Below are positions 36,893-47,138 of a stretch of 59,062 nt of DNA, in pieces. A program made the position numbers and the translations under genes. The DNA comes from Flavobacteriales bacterium (GTDB taxonomy: Bacteria > Bacteroidota > Bacteroidia > CAIKAF01): the NCBI GenBank assembly GCA_026418175.1, contig JAOABX010000015.1, positions 1 to 59,062 of the forward strand, in the 5' to 3' direction. The notes under the pieces are model-generated. The model had not been told where the DNA came from and did not search any database. It saw only the letters and a list, made by a program, of their open reading frames with translations. The stretch's first letter is position 1, and each line of letters opens with the position of its first letter.

Positions 36893-37957
36893 TTATTTCC
36901 CTTCTTTTAGCATTTCTAAATGATCTTTAAGATCATCGCTTAGCCAGGTATTCCATTCGCCTTTGTAGTTACCAAAAATTAAATAAGCTGAAACATCTGG
37001 CATTTTACTAATCCATGATTTGCATTTTTCAGGGCCCATAACCATACAAGCTGTAGCATAGGCATCAGCTTCTGCACAGGTAGGTGCAAATATACTGGCG
37101 CTTATTAGACTATGTTGTACAGGATATCCGCTGATAGGATCAATGGTATGTGAAAATTTTACCCCGTTTTTTTCATAATATTTTCGGTAGCTCCCCGATG
37201 TTGCCAAGGCTTTGTTGTTAAGCTTTACAATTGCAATAAGCGAACGTGGTTCATCTTTCCCCACGGGTTTATCAATTCCTATTTTCCAAATTTCATAGTT
37301 GCGGTTTACTCCTTGGGCTCTTACTTCGCCCCCTACTTCAATCATGTAGTTCTTAATGCCACGCTTTTCTAAAAAATCCGCAATTAAGTCAACCGTATAG
37401 CCCTGCGCAATGGCATTAAAATCTAACTGTACCTGTTTGTTTTTTTTGATGAAAAAATATTTGTCATCTTTTTGAATCATATAGCAATCATCAAACCGAC
37501 TTATGGTTTTCAATGAGTCAATTGTAGCAGCTCGTGTTTCTTCTGGATGTTCTATTTTGTCTGTTCCAAATCCCCAGTATTGAATAAGTGGATAAATGGC
37601 CGGATTAAATGCCCCATTGCTAAGCTTGTAAATGTTTTTTGATTTTTCAAATACTTGGTAAAAATATTCATCCACTTGCATTACCGTATCTTTCATGCGG
37701 TTTGCCCTGCTAATGCATGAGGTGCTATCGTAAAGAGAAAGCGATTGATCCATCGCTTTAAAAATCTTATTTATTCCTTCTTCAATTTCTTGCTTGGTTG
37801 AACTTTCGTCATACACGATATGAAAAGTGGTGCCTTGAGCATACCCGTTGTATTCTTCCATCCGCTTTATAGGTTTTTTTTCGCAAGCGGTAATAATAAG
37901 TGTAATTATGCTTAGAATATAAAAATTATTGAGAAGCTTATAATCATTTTTTATCAT
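36893..37957 (-). CDS. apbE: FAD:protein FMN transferase (ApbE family) lipoprotein
   Basis: Attaches FMN to threonine or serine of target flavoproteins, such as Na-pumping NADH dehydrogenase subunits. A lipoprotein signal ends at TAC with C25, so it is tethered in the periplasm. The ApbE core shows AQGTTFHIVYDE near the N-terminus and the metal/FAD-binding SHTIDPISGYPVQHSLISASIFAPTCAEADA near the C-terminus. The ATG at 37957 overlaps the plsC stop as ATGA; the longer frame to 38008 is less likely. Last of a three-gene overlapping unit. Confidence 0.93.
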   Translation of the reverse strand: MIKNDYKLLNNFYILSIITLIITACEKKPIKRMEEYNGYAQGTTFHIVYDESSTKQEIEEGINKIFKAMDQSLSLYDSTSCISRANRMKDTVMQVDEYFYQVFEKSKNIYKLSNGAFNPAIYPLIQYWGFGTDKIEHPEETRAATIDSLKTISRFDDCYMIQKDDKYFFIKKNKQVQLDFNAIAQGYTVDLIADFLEKRGIKNYMIEVGGEVRAQGVNRNYEIWKIGIDKPVGKDEPRSLIAIVKLNNKALATSGSYRKYYEKNGVKFSHTIDPISGYPVQHSLISASIFAPTCAEADAYATACMVMGPEKCKSWISKMPDVSAYLIFGNYKGEWNTWLSDDLKDHLEMLKEGK

Positions 37958-38727
37958 GCCGATTGTATTGATTTTTTGGCAAAGGTAACATCGTTTTTCA
38001 GGATACATTCTTTCATAAGTTCATACACTTGTTGTTTGATTATTGGTACATCGGCTTCTGTCATGCCTTTAGTATCTATGGGTGAAAGATAAAATGCTTT
38101 TACCAGACCAGGTTTAATTAAGATTGAACCCATGGGCCAAATGTTTCTTGCATTAACAGTTACCAGAGGTAAGATGGGCTTTTGCATTTCAATGGCAATT
38201 TTAAAGGCCCCATCATAAAATTCTTTCAACGGAGTTTCGGTACGGTTTCGAGTTCCTTCCGGATAAATAAATATTGGGAATCCTTCTTCTAATGTTTTTT
38301 TAAGAAGTAACATGCTACGCGCCCTGCTTTCTTTATTTTTTCGGTCAACCATTACAGACATGATTTTAAACTGATAACCAATAATTGGAATTTTCAGTAA
38401 TTCAATTTTTGCTAAAGGCTTGGCCCCTAATGGAAGTGCAAACGGTGCTGTAATCATATCAATGTTGGTAGAATGATTGCTAACAATGATACAAGGAGGA
38501 GTATTGTCTCGAATTTCTTTACCATAAATTTTCATCCTAACACCTGAAATTGTAAAAAATACACTAATCCATGCCTTATAAAACCTGTAAATGGTGACAT
38601 GCGCTTTTTTCCCCATTAAAAGAGCCAGGAAGAGTGTTCCAAAAAAGCTAATGGTAAGACCTACAGCATACAACAACAGAAAGTAAATAGTATAAATAAT
38701 TTGAAATGGTAATAATAAGTATTTCAT
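37954..38727 (-). CDS. plsC: 1-acyl-sn-glycerol-3-phosphate acyltransferase
   Basis: Makes phosphatidic acid by acylating lysophosphatidic acid. The 257-residue protein has one or two N-terminal membrane segments (about 5-35), the catalytic NHSTNID (H-x4-D, about 83-89), and FIYPEGTRNR (substrate phosphate binding, about 155-164). It overlaps neighbours by 4 nt on both sides. Confidence 0.93.
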   Translation of the reverse strand: MKYLLLPFQIIYTIYFLLLYAVGLTISFFGTLFLALLMGKKAHVTIYRFYKAWISVFFTISGVRMKIYGKEIRDNTPPCIIVSNHSTNIDMITAPFALPLGAKPLAKIELLKIPIIGYQFKIMSVMVDRKNKESRARSMLLLKKTLEEGFPIFIYPEGTRNRTETPLKEFYDGAFKIAIEMQKPILPLVTVNARNIWPMGSILIKPGLVKAFYLSPIDTKGMTEADVPIIKQQVYELMKECILKNDVTFAKKSIQSA

Positions 38728-39398
38728 AAATATTCATGAATTGCTTGTTGTACAAAACGAATGAAATCAAGTGATGCAATATAGTGTTCTACAATAAAAT
38801 CTGCTAAATCGGAGCGTATAATGTTTTTCTTTCCACGATATTCTCTCCAATAATAAAACTGTTTGTTGAATATAAGTGAATTATTTTTTGCTGCGTTTTT
38901 TAAATCAGCCGAAATAATTTTGTTTTTTTCTCCTTCTATCTTGCCCAGTTTTTCTTTGAATGTAGGGGAAGTAATAATTTTATTGAATTGTTTGGATTCA
39001 TTTGCAATGGCCCATCGAAGAGCTTGAACTACTTCTTTATCAGGCATATATAATCCGCCTCCAATCATCACACCTTCGGCTGAAATTTGAAAATAAATAC
39101 CATTGGGGTTATTCCAATCTTTTTTATGGGTGGTAGAAATTGAAGCAGCCATGTGTAATTTATAGGGCGATTTATCTTTTGAAAATCTCACATCACGATT
39201 AATTCGAAATACGGCATCTTTTGCCATGATGTCAAAATGAGGATCTAACGTTTTTAATCGTTCGATTACCTGTTGGGTTAACTCATAGAATGGTTTTTTT
39301 ACTTCATTTTCATAAACTTGTTTATGCGCATCAAACCATTCTTTGTTATTTTTTGTAGAAAGTTCTTTGAAAAAATCTATGTATTTGAGGCTCAACAT
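38724..39398 (-). CDS. DUF2461-family protein
   Basis: A 224-residue soluble protein of DUF2461 (TIGR02453-like), function unknown. The recognisable region is the N-terminal NNKEWFDAHKQVYENEVKKPF and the FRINRDVRFSKDKSPYK segment (about 64-80). No signal peptide. First gene of the unit with plsC and apbE, joined by ATGA overlaps. Confidence 0.85.
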   Translation of the reverse strand: MLSLKYIDFFKELSTKNNKEWFDAHKQVYENEVKKPFYELTQQVIERLKTLDPHFDIMAKDAVFRINRDVRFSKDKSPYKLHMAASISTTHKKDWNNPNGIYFQISAEGVMIGGGLYMPDKEVVQALRWAIANESKQFNKIITSPTFKEKLGKIEGEKNKIISADLKNAAKNNSLIFNKQFYYWREYRGKKNIIRSDLADFIVEHYIASLDFIRFVQQAIHEYL

Positions 39399-39510
39399 AA
39401 TTTATTTATTAGCCAAAATCTTTTTAAATAAATAATGTAATAGTAAACTTTTTTTTTCATGAATATAGGATTTAGGCCTTAAATTAGGTGCTTAATTAAT
39501 AAAATTACTT

Positions 39511-42009
39511 ATGTTGTTTAGATTAATACAATTTGCATTTATATATGCAATATCTTGTTTGTTCATTTTTTCTCAAACACCAACGAATTGTTTTGAAATA
39601 GAAAGTATTTTGGTAGATGCTTGTGTCCCTGGTAGTCCATGTACAAGTGCTGCATCGCCTAGTTGTAGTTGTGAAGGGAAAAATGAAATGGTTCGTTTTA
39701 GGGTTGGCCCCAGTAATTTGAATTTATCAACACTTACGGTGAATTGGCCAAATAACCCTTGGTTAGGCTTATGTCAGAATGCTACAACTGCCTCTCATGT
39801 GGCAGCCATGAATGCTACAGTACTTAACTGCGGGTTATTTGTAGAACCCGTAGGTGGTATATTACCTGCGGGTAGGGAAGTCTTATTTATTACTTCTACC
39901 GATTTCTGTGTTTCGGCTCATTCATTTGCTAATCTTAGCGATACTGTTATTGTTATTTTTCAATGTGCGGGGAATTGGCAAGGACATTTTGCTAACTACG
40001 GTACCGGACTTCGAACATTAAGTATGAGTTTTGGTGCAGGTTGTACTGACCAAGTAACCTATGACAGGGCGCAACTTCTAAACCAATCGTTGGTACCTGG
40101 TCCTGGTGACGGAGCTTTGGTAAATTTTGCTTGGGACGGCACAGCTACTTATGGAAACAACGGATGTAATGCTCCTTTAACACCACAGGTGGTAAATGCT
40201 GGCGCAGATGTTAATGCTTGTCCTGGAGATGTGCTGACGTTTACCGCATCGGTTCAAGGTAGTTTTAGTAGTTACCAATGGAGTGGGGGAGCTGGTACCT
40301 GGACTAACGCCAATCAATTAACAGCTACTTATCAGGTGGGGGCCGGAGAATCAGGAACCATTCCTATTACGTTTACTGCCACAAACTGCAATGGTAATGT
40401 AACCGATCAATTATTTATACAAGTTACATCTAATCCTCAGGTGAGTATTTCACCAGCGGGGCCAATTAATTTATGTGCCGGAAACAATGTTAATTTAACA
40501 GCTAGTGGCATTGGAAGTTTTGTATGGAATACCGGAAGTACTACTTCCACCATTACAGTTAATAGTCCTGGGACTTACACAGTAACTGCTTCCAATGCAT
40601 GTGGTTCAAGTACTGCTCAAGTTGTAGTACAAAATGCAGGAAGTGCACCGGTAGCAACAATAAGCCCTTCGAGCCCTATTCAGCTTTGTCAGGGCAATCA
40701 GGTTACGTTAACAGCGAGTGGAGGAACTTCTTATACATGGAATACCGGTGAAACAACCGCATCCATTCAGGTAAATTCAGCCGGTAATTATACGGTAACT
40801 GTTTCAAATGCATGTGGATCATCAACTGCAAGTGTTAGTGTATCTGTTACACCATTACCAAATGTTTCAATTACTCCTATTAGTCCGGTAAATATATGTT
40901 CTGGTCAAACAGTTTCTTTAACAGCATCCGGCACGGGAAATTATCAGTGGAATACTGGTGAAACAACTTCTACAATTAGTGTATCTAATTCAGGTATTTA
41001 TTCTGTAGTTTCATCAAATATTTGTGGTAGTGATACGGCTGTTGTTCAAGTAATTAATAATGGCACCCCACCTAATTTGAGTATCCAACCTGGTAATACA
41101 GTTCAGTTATGTCAAGGTCAAAGTGTACAAATTACAGTAAATGGAGCAGATAATTATTTATGGAGCACTGGACAAACCAGCGCTTCAGTTTCCTTTTCAA
41201 GTCAGGGAAATTACAGTGTGATTGGTACTAACTCGTGTGGTTCAGATACAGCGTATATCAATATTCAGGTTAACGATATCCCTCAAATATCTTACAACGG
41301 AAACGATACGGTATTGATTTGTTCTGGGCAGAATACTGTGTTGCAAGTTTCTGCAAATTCACCACTAACTTGGAATACCGGAAATACTGGAAGTAGTTTA
41401 TCTGTAACACAGCCTGGGTTATATTATGTATACACATCTAATGCTTGCGGTGCAGATACGGTTTTTATTCAGGTTCAAACATCTTCTGTATCAGCTAATT
41501 TTACTGTAAATCCAATGGGTGGGACAGTGCCGTTGGTTGTAAATACTATTAATAATTCAACCAATACAAACAGTTATACCTGGAACATGGGAGATGGTGC
41601 TACCTATAATACATTTCAACCTTCTCATGTTTTTACTTTACCGGGTGTTTATAGCATTACTCTTATAGGTTATAATTCCATAGGTTGTAGTGATACGGCT
41701 TGGGTTACAATAACCGTTGATTCGTGTAATTCTCAAATTTTTATTCCCAATACATTTACTCCTAATAATGATGGAATTAATGATTTTTTTGATGTAAAAG
41801 GAACTTGTATAGACTCTGGCATAATATACATTTACAATCGTTGGGGTTTTGAGATATATAAATCGGCTATTTCAAATCAAATTTTCTGGGATGGGAGAAC
41901 AAATACGGGTTCTGAAGCAGTACAGGGAGTATATGTATATTTGATTGAATTGAAGGATTTTAATGGTACAAATCAAACATTCAGAGGGACTTTACATCTA
42001 TTTAAGTAA
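39511..42009 (+). CDS. Large secreted Ig-like repeat protein with gliding-motility C-terminal domain
   Basis: An 832-residue surface protein. Signal peptide 1-21; a cysteine-rich N-terminal domain (about 25-225) resembling a lamin-tail-type fold; one divergent Ig-like domain (about 228-310); five Ig-like tandem repeats of about 70 residues (about 311-661), each with a W(N/S)TG(S/E/N/Q)T core and a NxCG(S/A) strand; a PKD domain (about 662-740); and a type-B T9SS domain (about 744-832) that opens FIPNTFTPNNDGINDFF. Probably an adhesin. Its 3' end overlaps convergent cysQ by 12 nt. Confidence 0.85.
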   Translation: MLFRLIQFAFIYAISCLFIFSQTPTNCFEIESILVDACVPGSPCTSAASPSCSCEGKNEMVRFRVGPSNLNLSTLTVNWPNNPWLGLCQNATTASHVAAMNATVLNCGLFVEPVGGILPAGREVLFITSTDFCVSAHSFANLSDTVIVIFQCAGNWQGHFANYGTGLRTLSMSFGAGCTDQVTYDRAQLLNQSLVPGPGDGALVNFAWDGTATYGNNGCNAPLTPQVVNAGADVNACPGDVLTFTASVQGSFSSYQWSGGAGTWTNANQLTATYQVGAGESGTIPITFTATNCNGNVTDQLFIQVTSNPQVSISPAGPINLCAGNNVNLTASGIGSFVWNTGSTTSTITVNSPGTYTVTASNACGSSTAQVVVQNAGSAPVATISPSSPIQLCQGNQVTLTASGGTSYTWNTGETTASIQVNSAGNYTVTVSNACGSSTASVSVSVTPLPNVSITPISPVNICSGQTVSLTASGTGNYQWNTGETTSTISVSNSGIYSVVSSNICGSDTAVVQVINNGTPPNLSIQPGNTVQLCQGQSVQITVNGADNYLWSTGQTSASVSFSSQGNYSVIGTNSCGSDTAYINIQVNDIPQISYNGNDTVLICSGQNTVLQVSANSPLTWNTGNTGSSLSVTQPGLYYVYTSNACGADTVFIQVQTSSVSANFTVNPMGGTVPLVVNTINNSTNTNSYTWNMGDGATYNTFQPSHVFTLPGVYSITLIGYNSIGCSDTAWVTITVDSCNSQIFIPNTFTPNNDGINDFFDVKGTCIDSGIIYIYNRWGFEIYKSAISNQIFWDGRTNTGSEAVQGVYVYLIELKDFNGTNQTFRGTLHLFK

Positions 42010-42837
42010 TGTATCTATAATTGAAATTGAAGCTTTACTGCATGCAATAAAATTTTCTTGAAGTAGATGAGGTTTATTGTATGTAAGATTTTGATTATTA
42101 TTGAGTGATAAACATAATCCCCCTGCATTTCTTACTATTGCATCACCTGCTGCAGTATCCCATTCATTGATGGGCGAAAGCCTCACATAAATATCTGCTT
42201 CACCCTCGGCTACTTTACAGAATTTAAGAGAAGAGCCAACTGAAATAATATGAGAATTTGGGTAAAGCTGTTTTACTTTTTCAAAAAACAATTCAGTTTC
42301 GCGGTTCATGTGTGATTTAGTGCCGGTTATCCGCAAAGAGTTTGATAAACTTACTGCACATTGAATGGGGTAACTATGCCTGATAAGGTCTTCTACAAAA
42401 CTTACAGAGTTGATGTTTGTAGTTTTAAATGTACCCGTTAGCGGTGTGCCCCAATAGCCGATATTTAATGCAGGTGCAATGATTACTCCAAGTACCGGTG
42501 TGTTGTTTTTAATCAATCCAATGTTTACTGTAAAGTCAGTTGAATGTCGGATAAATTCTTTGGTTCCATCCAAAGGATCAACAATCCAAAGTTCATTCAA
42601 ATCTTTTCGATGTTCATAGGGGATCATGGCAGATTCTTCTGATATAACAGAAATTCCTGTGGTATTTAAGTAATGTTGAATGATTGTATCTGCCTGTTTA
42701 TCTGCTATTGTAACCGGGGAATGGTCTTTTTTATAATCTATTTGATAATTTCCTTTGTACACCTGCATGATTGCTGATGCTGCATCAACAGCTGCATTCC
42801 ATGCAGTAATCAGAAGTTTGTTAATTTTATTTGTCAA
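41998..42837 (-). CDS. cysQ: 3'(2'),5'-bisphosphate nucleotidase
   Basis: Dephosphorylates PAP (and PAPS) in sulfate assimilation. The 279-residue member of the lithium-sensitive phosphatase family has the metal ligands E67-E68 (SEES), D87 and D90 in WIVDPLDGTKEF, and a C-terminal WDTAAGDAI aspartate. Its ATG overlaps the ddl stop by 4 nt. Confidence 0.93.
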   Translation of the reverse strand: MTNKINKLLITAWNAAVDAASAIMQVYKGNYQIDYKKDHSPVTIADKQADTIIQHYLNTTGISVISEESAMIPYEHRKDLNELWIVDPLDGTKEFIRHSTDFTVNIGLIKNNTPVLGVIIAPALNIGYWGTPLTGTFKTTNINSVSFVEDLIRHSYPIQCAVSLSNSLRITGTKSHMNRETELFFEKVKQLYPNSHIISVGSSLKFCKVAEGEADIYVRLSPINEWDTAAGDAIVRNAGGLCLSLNNNQNLTYNKPHLLQENFIACSKASISIIDTLLK

Positions 42838-43817
42838 GGTTTTTTTCTTTGAATTGCCAATTCAATCAGTAATGACAATATATCTTTTTCTTTTAGTCCG
42901 GCTGCACGAATTTGCTGAGGTACTATACTTGCCCTTGAAAATCCGGGAACTGTATTTACTTCCATAAAATATGGTGTATCGTTTTTAATAATAAAATCTA
43001 TTCGAACCAGGCCGCTTATATTCAACAATTCATAAATCTCCGCTGTTCTTTCCTGTATTTTTTTGTAGAGTTTTTTATCCAGGTTTGCCGGCGTTATTTC
43101 ATCTGATTTTCCTTGGTATTTGGCTTCATAATCAAAAAAATCATTGTGTGGAATAATTTCTGTAACCGGTAGTGTTTTTATGGTTGTTCCGTCAAAATAA
43201 ACTCCACAGGTTACTTCACGGCCTTTGATATATTGTTCAACAATTACTTCATGATCATGCTCAAATGCGGCTTCAATGCCATCAGCCATTTCTTGCTTGG
43301 TATATGCCTTTGTAGTTGCTACACTACTTCCCCCGTTATTGGGTTTTACAAAACAGGGCAGTTTAAGTTTTTCACTAATTTTATCAATATCTATGATTGG
43401 TTCATGTGCTTTTAGTAGTATAGATTTTGCAACCGGTATTTTGGCAGCTTTGCAAATTTTTTTGGTTAAGTATTTATTCATCGTGAGGGCACTTACCAAT
43501 ACATCAGGAGATGTGTAAGGAATGCCTATCAAATCTAAATATCCCTGGAGCTTACCATCTTCGCCCGGGGTGCCATGAACAATAATGTATGCAACATCAA
43601 ACGTAATTTTCTTTTTACCTTTAGTAAACGAAAAATCATTTTTATCTATCGGATATTTTTTTTCTCCTTCCCAAACATGCCAATCTTTTCCACGAATGAT
43701 GATTTTGTAAGGGTCGTATTTTTCCCGGTCAAGAGTTTGCATGACCATTTCTGCACTGTTCAGCGAAACTTCATATTCTCCTGAATTTCCTCCCCCTATT
43801 ACGGCAATTTTTTTCAT
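42834..43817 (-). CDS. ddl: D-alanine--D-alanine ligase
   Basis: ATP-grasp enzyme joining two D-alanines for peptidoglycan. From ATG 43817 the 327 residues begin KKIAVIGGGNSGEYEVSL, with HGTPGEDGKLQGYLDLIGIPY (typically HGxxGEDGxxQ), PCFVKPNNGGSSVATT (ATP-grasp loop), and VRIDFIIKNDTPYFMEVNTVPGFS near the C-terminus. The longer frame begins at a TTG that overlaps the promoter box at 43830-43837. First gene of ddl-cysQ, divergent from the PASTA gene. Confidence 0.95.
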   Translation of the reverse strand: MKKIAVIGGGNSGEYEVSLNSAEMVMQTLDREKYDPYKIIIRGKDWHVWEGEKKYPIDKNDFSFTKGKKKITFDVAYIIVHGTPGEDGKLQGYLDLIGIPYTSPDVLVSALTMNKYLTKKICKAAKIPVAKSILLKAHEPIIDIDKISEKLKLPCFVKPNNGGSSVATTKAYTKQEMADGIEAAFEHDHEVIVEQYIKGREVTCGVYFDGTTIKTLPVTEIIPHNDFFDYEAKYQGKSDEITPANLDKKLYKKIQERTAEIYELLNISGLVRIDFIIKNDTPYFMEVNTVPGFSRASIVPQQIRAAGLKEKDILSLLIELAIQRKKP

Positions 43818-43829
43818 GGTTTCTTTTTT

Positions 43830-43837
43830 CAAAGATA
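43830..43837 (-). promoter_or_regulatory. -7 element of ddl
   Basis: Minus-strand TATCTTTG ending 12 nt before the ATG at 43817. It overlaps the TTG of the longer frame and so excludes that start. Confidence 0.45.
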
Positions 43838-43997
43838 AAGCGATAGCAGTTATTTAAGTTGTTGCATTAGTAAGCAGTATTCCGCAGGCCCATGTTAATA
43901 ACAAATGCAGCATTTCTGCAGTACTTAATGTATTCGAATAAAAAAGGCATGGATTCTCGGGGTTTATTGTTAATTTTACGGACTAACCACTAAGGGT

Positions 43998-44771
43998 ATG
44001 AGTAATCCGTTTGCAATTTTCGGTAAAAAAGTTTTTTGGCTGAACCTGCTGCTGGCTGTAGTTGCTTTTGTGGTGGTAACTATTCTACTTTTCAAGTCTT
44101 TTGGGATTTATACTCATCATAACGAAGCCATTGAAGTACCAGATTTAACAGGTCTTCAGGTTGAAGATGTCAGAGATTTGCTCGCCGATAAAAACCTGCA
44201 GTTAGCAACTGTTGATTCGGTTTTTGAAGTGCCGAAAGAAAAGAAGCATGTTGCTTATGGTAGTGTTATTGATCAAAACCCCAAACCGGGCGAAAAGGTA
44301 AAGCGAAACCGTAGGTTTTATATTGTAATTCGTTCGGTATCTCCTCCCATGGTTGAAATGCCAGATCTTATTGATTTATCGTTGCGACAAGCTATTGGGA
44401 TTTTAGAAGCCAAAGGGTTGAAATTGGGTAAAACCATTAAAAAACCCGGCATGCCGCCAGTGATGAAACAATTATACAAAGGGAAACCCATTGCACCGGG
44501 AACAAAAATTCCTAAAGGTTCTGTGATAGATGTGTGGATTGGCGAAGGAGGAAGTGATGTAAAAGTAGGAGTGCCTAATTTGATTGGCAAAACACGAAGT
44601 GAAGCCTTGATGATTTTAAGTACAAGCAACCTGAATATGGGTGCAGAAATCTATACAGAAGGGGTGAAAGATACTGCGAAGGCTCGTGTGATTCGTCAGT
44701 CACCTTCGCCTACAACTGAGCCAACCATTACTGAAGGGAGCGATATTGACTTGTGGTTTGGGGCTCAATAA
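43998..44771 (+). CDS. Membrane-anchored PASTA-domain protein
   Basis: A 257-residue inner-membrane protein: one helix (about 11-34) and three PASTA domains (about 45-115, 116-188, 189-257), each with a VP(D/N)L..L or MPDLIDL start. PASTA repeats bind peptidoglycan fragments in kinases and PBPs; here there is no kinase domain. In Bacteroidota this gene often sits beside ddl and an RluD-type synthase, as it does here. First gene of the unit with the T9SS protein and rluD. Confidence 0.87.
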   Translation: MSNPFAIFGKKVFWLNLLLAVVAFVVVTILLFKSFGIYTHHNEAIEVPDLTGLQVEDVRDLLADKNLQLATVDSVFEVPKEKKHVAYGSVIDQNPKPGEKVKRNRRFYIVIRSVSPPMVEMPDLIDLSLRQAIGILEAKGLKLGKTIKKPGMPPVMKQLYKGKPIAPGTKIPKGSVIDVWIGEGGSDVKVGVPNLIGKTRSEALMILSTSNLNMGAEIYTEGVKDTAKARVIRQSPSPTTEPTITEGSDIDLWFGAQ

Positions 44772-44783
44772 TATATAAATACT

Positions 44784-47117
44784 ATGCGCATAAAATTTTC
44801 GTTTTCGGGTTTTAATGTTTTAAAAATGACAGTTCGTACGTGGTTTACAATGGCCCTTTGTTATGGTTGGATGATTGTATATTCACAATCGGTTGGTACC
44901 AGCCCGTTAGAATATAATCCTGAAACCTTCTTTCATACATATAAGTCTATGATTGATGAAGGTACCGCTAAAAATATCTATCCGCTGGGTTCGTACAATT
45001 ATTACATACATGATACTTTGGCACTGCCGTTTATTGATGATTTTTCAACGTGGACTTTTAAGAACTATGATCAGTGGTCGTTGGGGACTCCGGTTGACTC
45101 TGTAGCTCCCTTGTATCGTATCACCCCCTTGCCCCCTACATTCCCGTTTAATTACAGATTGGAGCAAACCTATACGTATTCAATAGTAAGTACTTCTCCG
45201 GTAGTTATTGATTCGATTCCTAATATCTCATATCAGTACATTTTATATGGCGATCCGTTAAATCCATTTATTCCGGTTGATACACTATCGATATGGCCAG
45301 TTACTACACGCCGTTATTTTTTCAATGAACTTACCTCTACCATTGATTCATCCGTGGTATTTCCCGATGGAGTTGTAACCGATGATTCAACCCGCACTTA
45401 TAAGGTGTATTTCCCGGTATCTACTGATAAATCACTTTGGGTAGATAATTTTGCTTATCGCAATTTTTCAATGGGTATTGACCCTCCAACTATGGGAGTG
45501 GTTACCTTGGATGGGACCAACGAATTTGGCAGGGCTTATGTTCCAGGTGGAATTAGTAGTTTTGGTATTAATGATTATTTAACATCAAAGCCCATTAATT
45601 TAGCCTATCCGGCTTCAGATAGTATTTATTTAAGTTTTTTCTACCAACCGCAAGGATTAGGGTATGCTCCAGCGGCTAAAGATTCATTGGTGTTAGAGTT
45701 TTATGATGTGGATACCCGCACGTGGCATCATGTACTGAATATTCCGGGCGGGACGGCACATCCCTTTAAACAGGTATTAGTGCCAATTAAAGATTCCAAG
45801 TTTTTGAAAAAAGGGTTTCAGTTCCGTTTTAAAAACTGGGGAAACAGATCGGGCAATTTAGATCATTGGAATCTTGATTATGTGCGATTGGACAGAAACA
45901 GAAATCATGCAGATACACTGATTCATGATGTGGCATTTGTATTTCCGCCCTTTAGTATATTACGGCGATACCGTGAAATGCCCTATACACAGTTTACTCA
46001 AAGTGAAGTAGATGCCAAATGGGAAAACTACATGGCCAATTTAAGCAATATGAATAAAAACATATGTTACAAGTTTATATTCTCTGATGAGAATGGGAAC
46101 ATATTAAATCGTTATACCGAAGATTATACGCCGGTATCAACTGATACAAATATTATTGCGCCCTATACTGTAGCTGGATATGCTTCTTATTCGCGTTTTA
46201 TTCAGCCAGACTTTAACTATAATTTTCAATCGCAGGGTTGGCTGCCTTTGCCTGATAGTACACGTTTTTTTGTAAAAAACTATATCATCAATTTTGACAC
46301 GGATGTACGTGCTGAGAATGATACATTTTTACTGGAGCAAAAATTCTTTTCACATTTTGCATACGATGATGGTACTGCTGAAGAAGCTATTTGGTTGGGT
46401 ACACAAGGTAGCATGGCATTAAAGTTTAATTTGAATTTTCCGGATACACTTCGGGCGATACAGTTTTATTTTTCACCGGTACGTGAAGATGAATCCAATC
46501 GGTTTATTGACATTAAAGTATGGAGCAACTTAACCAATGATGCTTCCGGGGAAGTTTATTCAGAAAATCGGCAAATTCGTATTTTGCCGAATGATCCTAA
46601 AGCATATATCAATCCGGTAAACAATGGATATTCAACTTATATTTTAGATGAGCCGGTGCCTTTGCCAGCAGGAGAGTTCTACGTAGGATGGCATCAAAAT
46701 CAAACTTTCAAAATACATCTTGGATTTGATAAAAATACCAATAACAAGCAGTACACCTTTTATAAAACCACCAACCAATGGGATACACTTTCATTCAACG
46801 GCACCATCATGATTCGACCAATTGTAGGTCCTGCAATTACTAAACAACAAATTGGTATTAATGAACCAGAAGAAAATGTACACCAACTTCTGGTTTATCC
46901 TAACCCGGCGTCTGATCTTATAAATTACAAATACACACATCCAGAACATATAGATCAAATTGTATTGTATGATATTACCGGGAAACAGGTATTAAAAACA
47001 AGTCCTAATGGCATGTTTCAAATCAATGTAAACGGAATTTCACCTGGTGTGTATTTTATACACTTTTATTTAAAATCAAATCCTGCCGGTATAACCTCCA
47101 AAGTTATTATTCATTAA
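44784..47117 (+). CDS. Large secreted T9SS-sorted protein
   Basis: A 777-residue exported protein of unknown function. Signal segment about 14-34 (ends IVYSQ), a beta-rich body without repeats I recognise, and a type-A sorting domain with LLVYPNPASDLINYKY and GVYFIHFYLKS...KVIIH. The family of long T9SS proteins next to PASTA and rluD is a recurrent Bacteroidota arrangement. Gaps of 12 and 21 nt to its neighbours indicate one operon. Confidence 0.82.
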   Translation: MRIKFSFSGFNVLKMTVRTWFTMALCYGWMIVYSQSVGTSPLEYNPETFFHTYKSMIDEGTAKNIYPLGSYNYYIHDTLALPFIDDFSTWTFKNYDQWSLGTPVDSVAPLYRITPLPPTFPFNYRLEQTYTYSIVSTSPVVIDSIPNISYQYILYGDPLNPFIPVDTLSIWPVTTRRYFFNELTSTIDSSVVFPDGVVTDDSTRTYKVYFPVSTDKSLWVDNFAYRNFSMGIDPPTMGVVTLDGTNEFGRAYVPGGISSFGINDYLTSKPINLAYPASDSIYLSFFYQPQGLGYAPAAKDSLVLEFYDVDTRTWHHVLNIPGGTAHPFKQVLVPIKDSKFLKKGFQFRFKNWGNRSGNLDHWNLDYVRLDRNRNHADTLIHDVAFVFPPFSILRRYREMPYTQFTQSEVDAKWENYMANLSNMNKNICYKFIFSDENGNILNRYTEDYTPVSTDTNIIAPYTVAGYASYSRFIQPDFNYNFQSQGWLPLPDSTRFFVKNYIINFDTDVRAENDTFLLEQKFFSHFAYDDGTAEEAIWLGTQGSMALKFNLNFPDTLRAIQFYFSPVREDESNRFIDIKVWSNLTNDASGEVYSENRQIRILPNDPKAYINPVNNGYSTYILDEPVPLPAGEFYVGWHQNQTFKIHLGFDKNTNNKQYTFYKTTNQWDTLSFNGTIMIRPIVGPAITKQQIGINEPEENVHQLLVYPNPASDLINYKYTHPEHIDQIVLYDITGKQVLKTSPNGMFQINVNGISPGVYFIHFYLKSNPAGITSKVIIH

Positions 47118-47138
47118 TTTCTTATTTAAGTTTAAAAA

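Noticed and set aside
40441-41490. DNA-level tandem repeat or CRISPR array
   Set aside because: The periodicity is protein-level Ig-like repeats with diverged nucleotides and no spacers.
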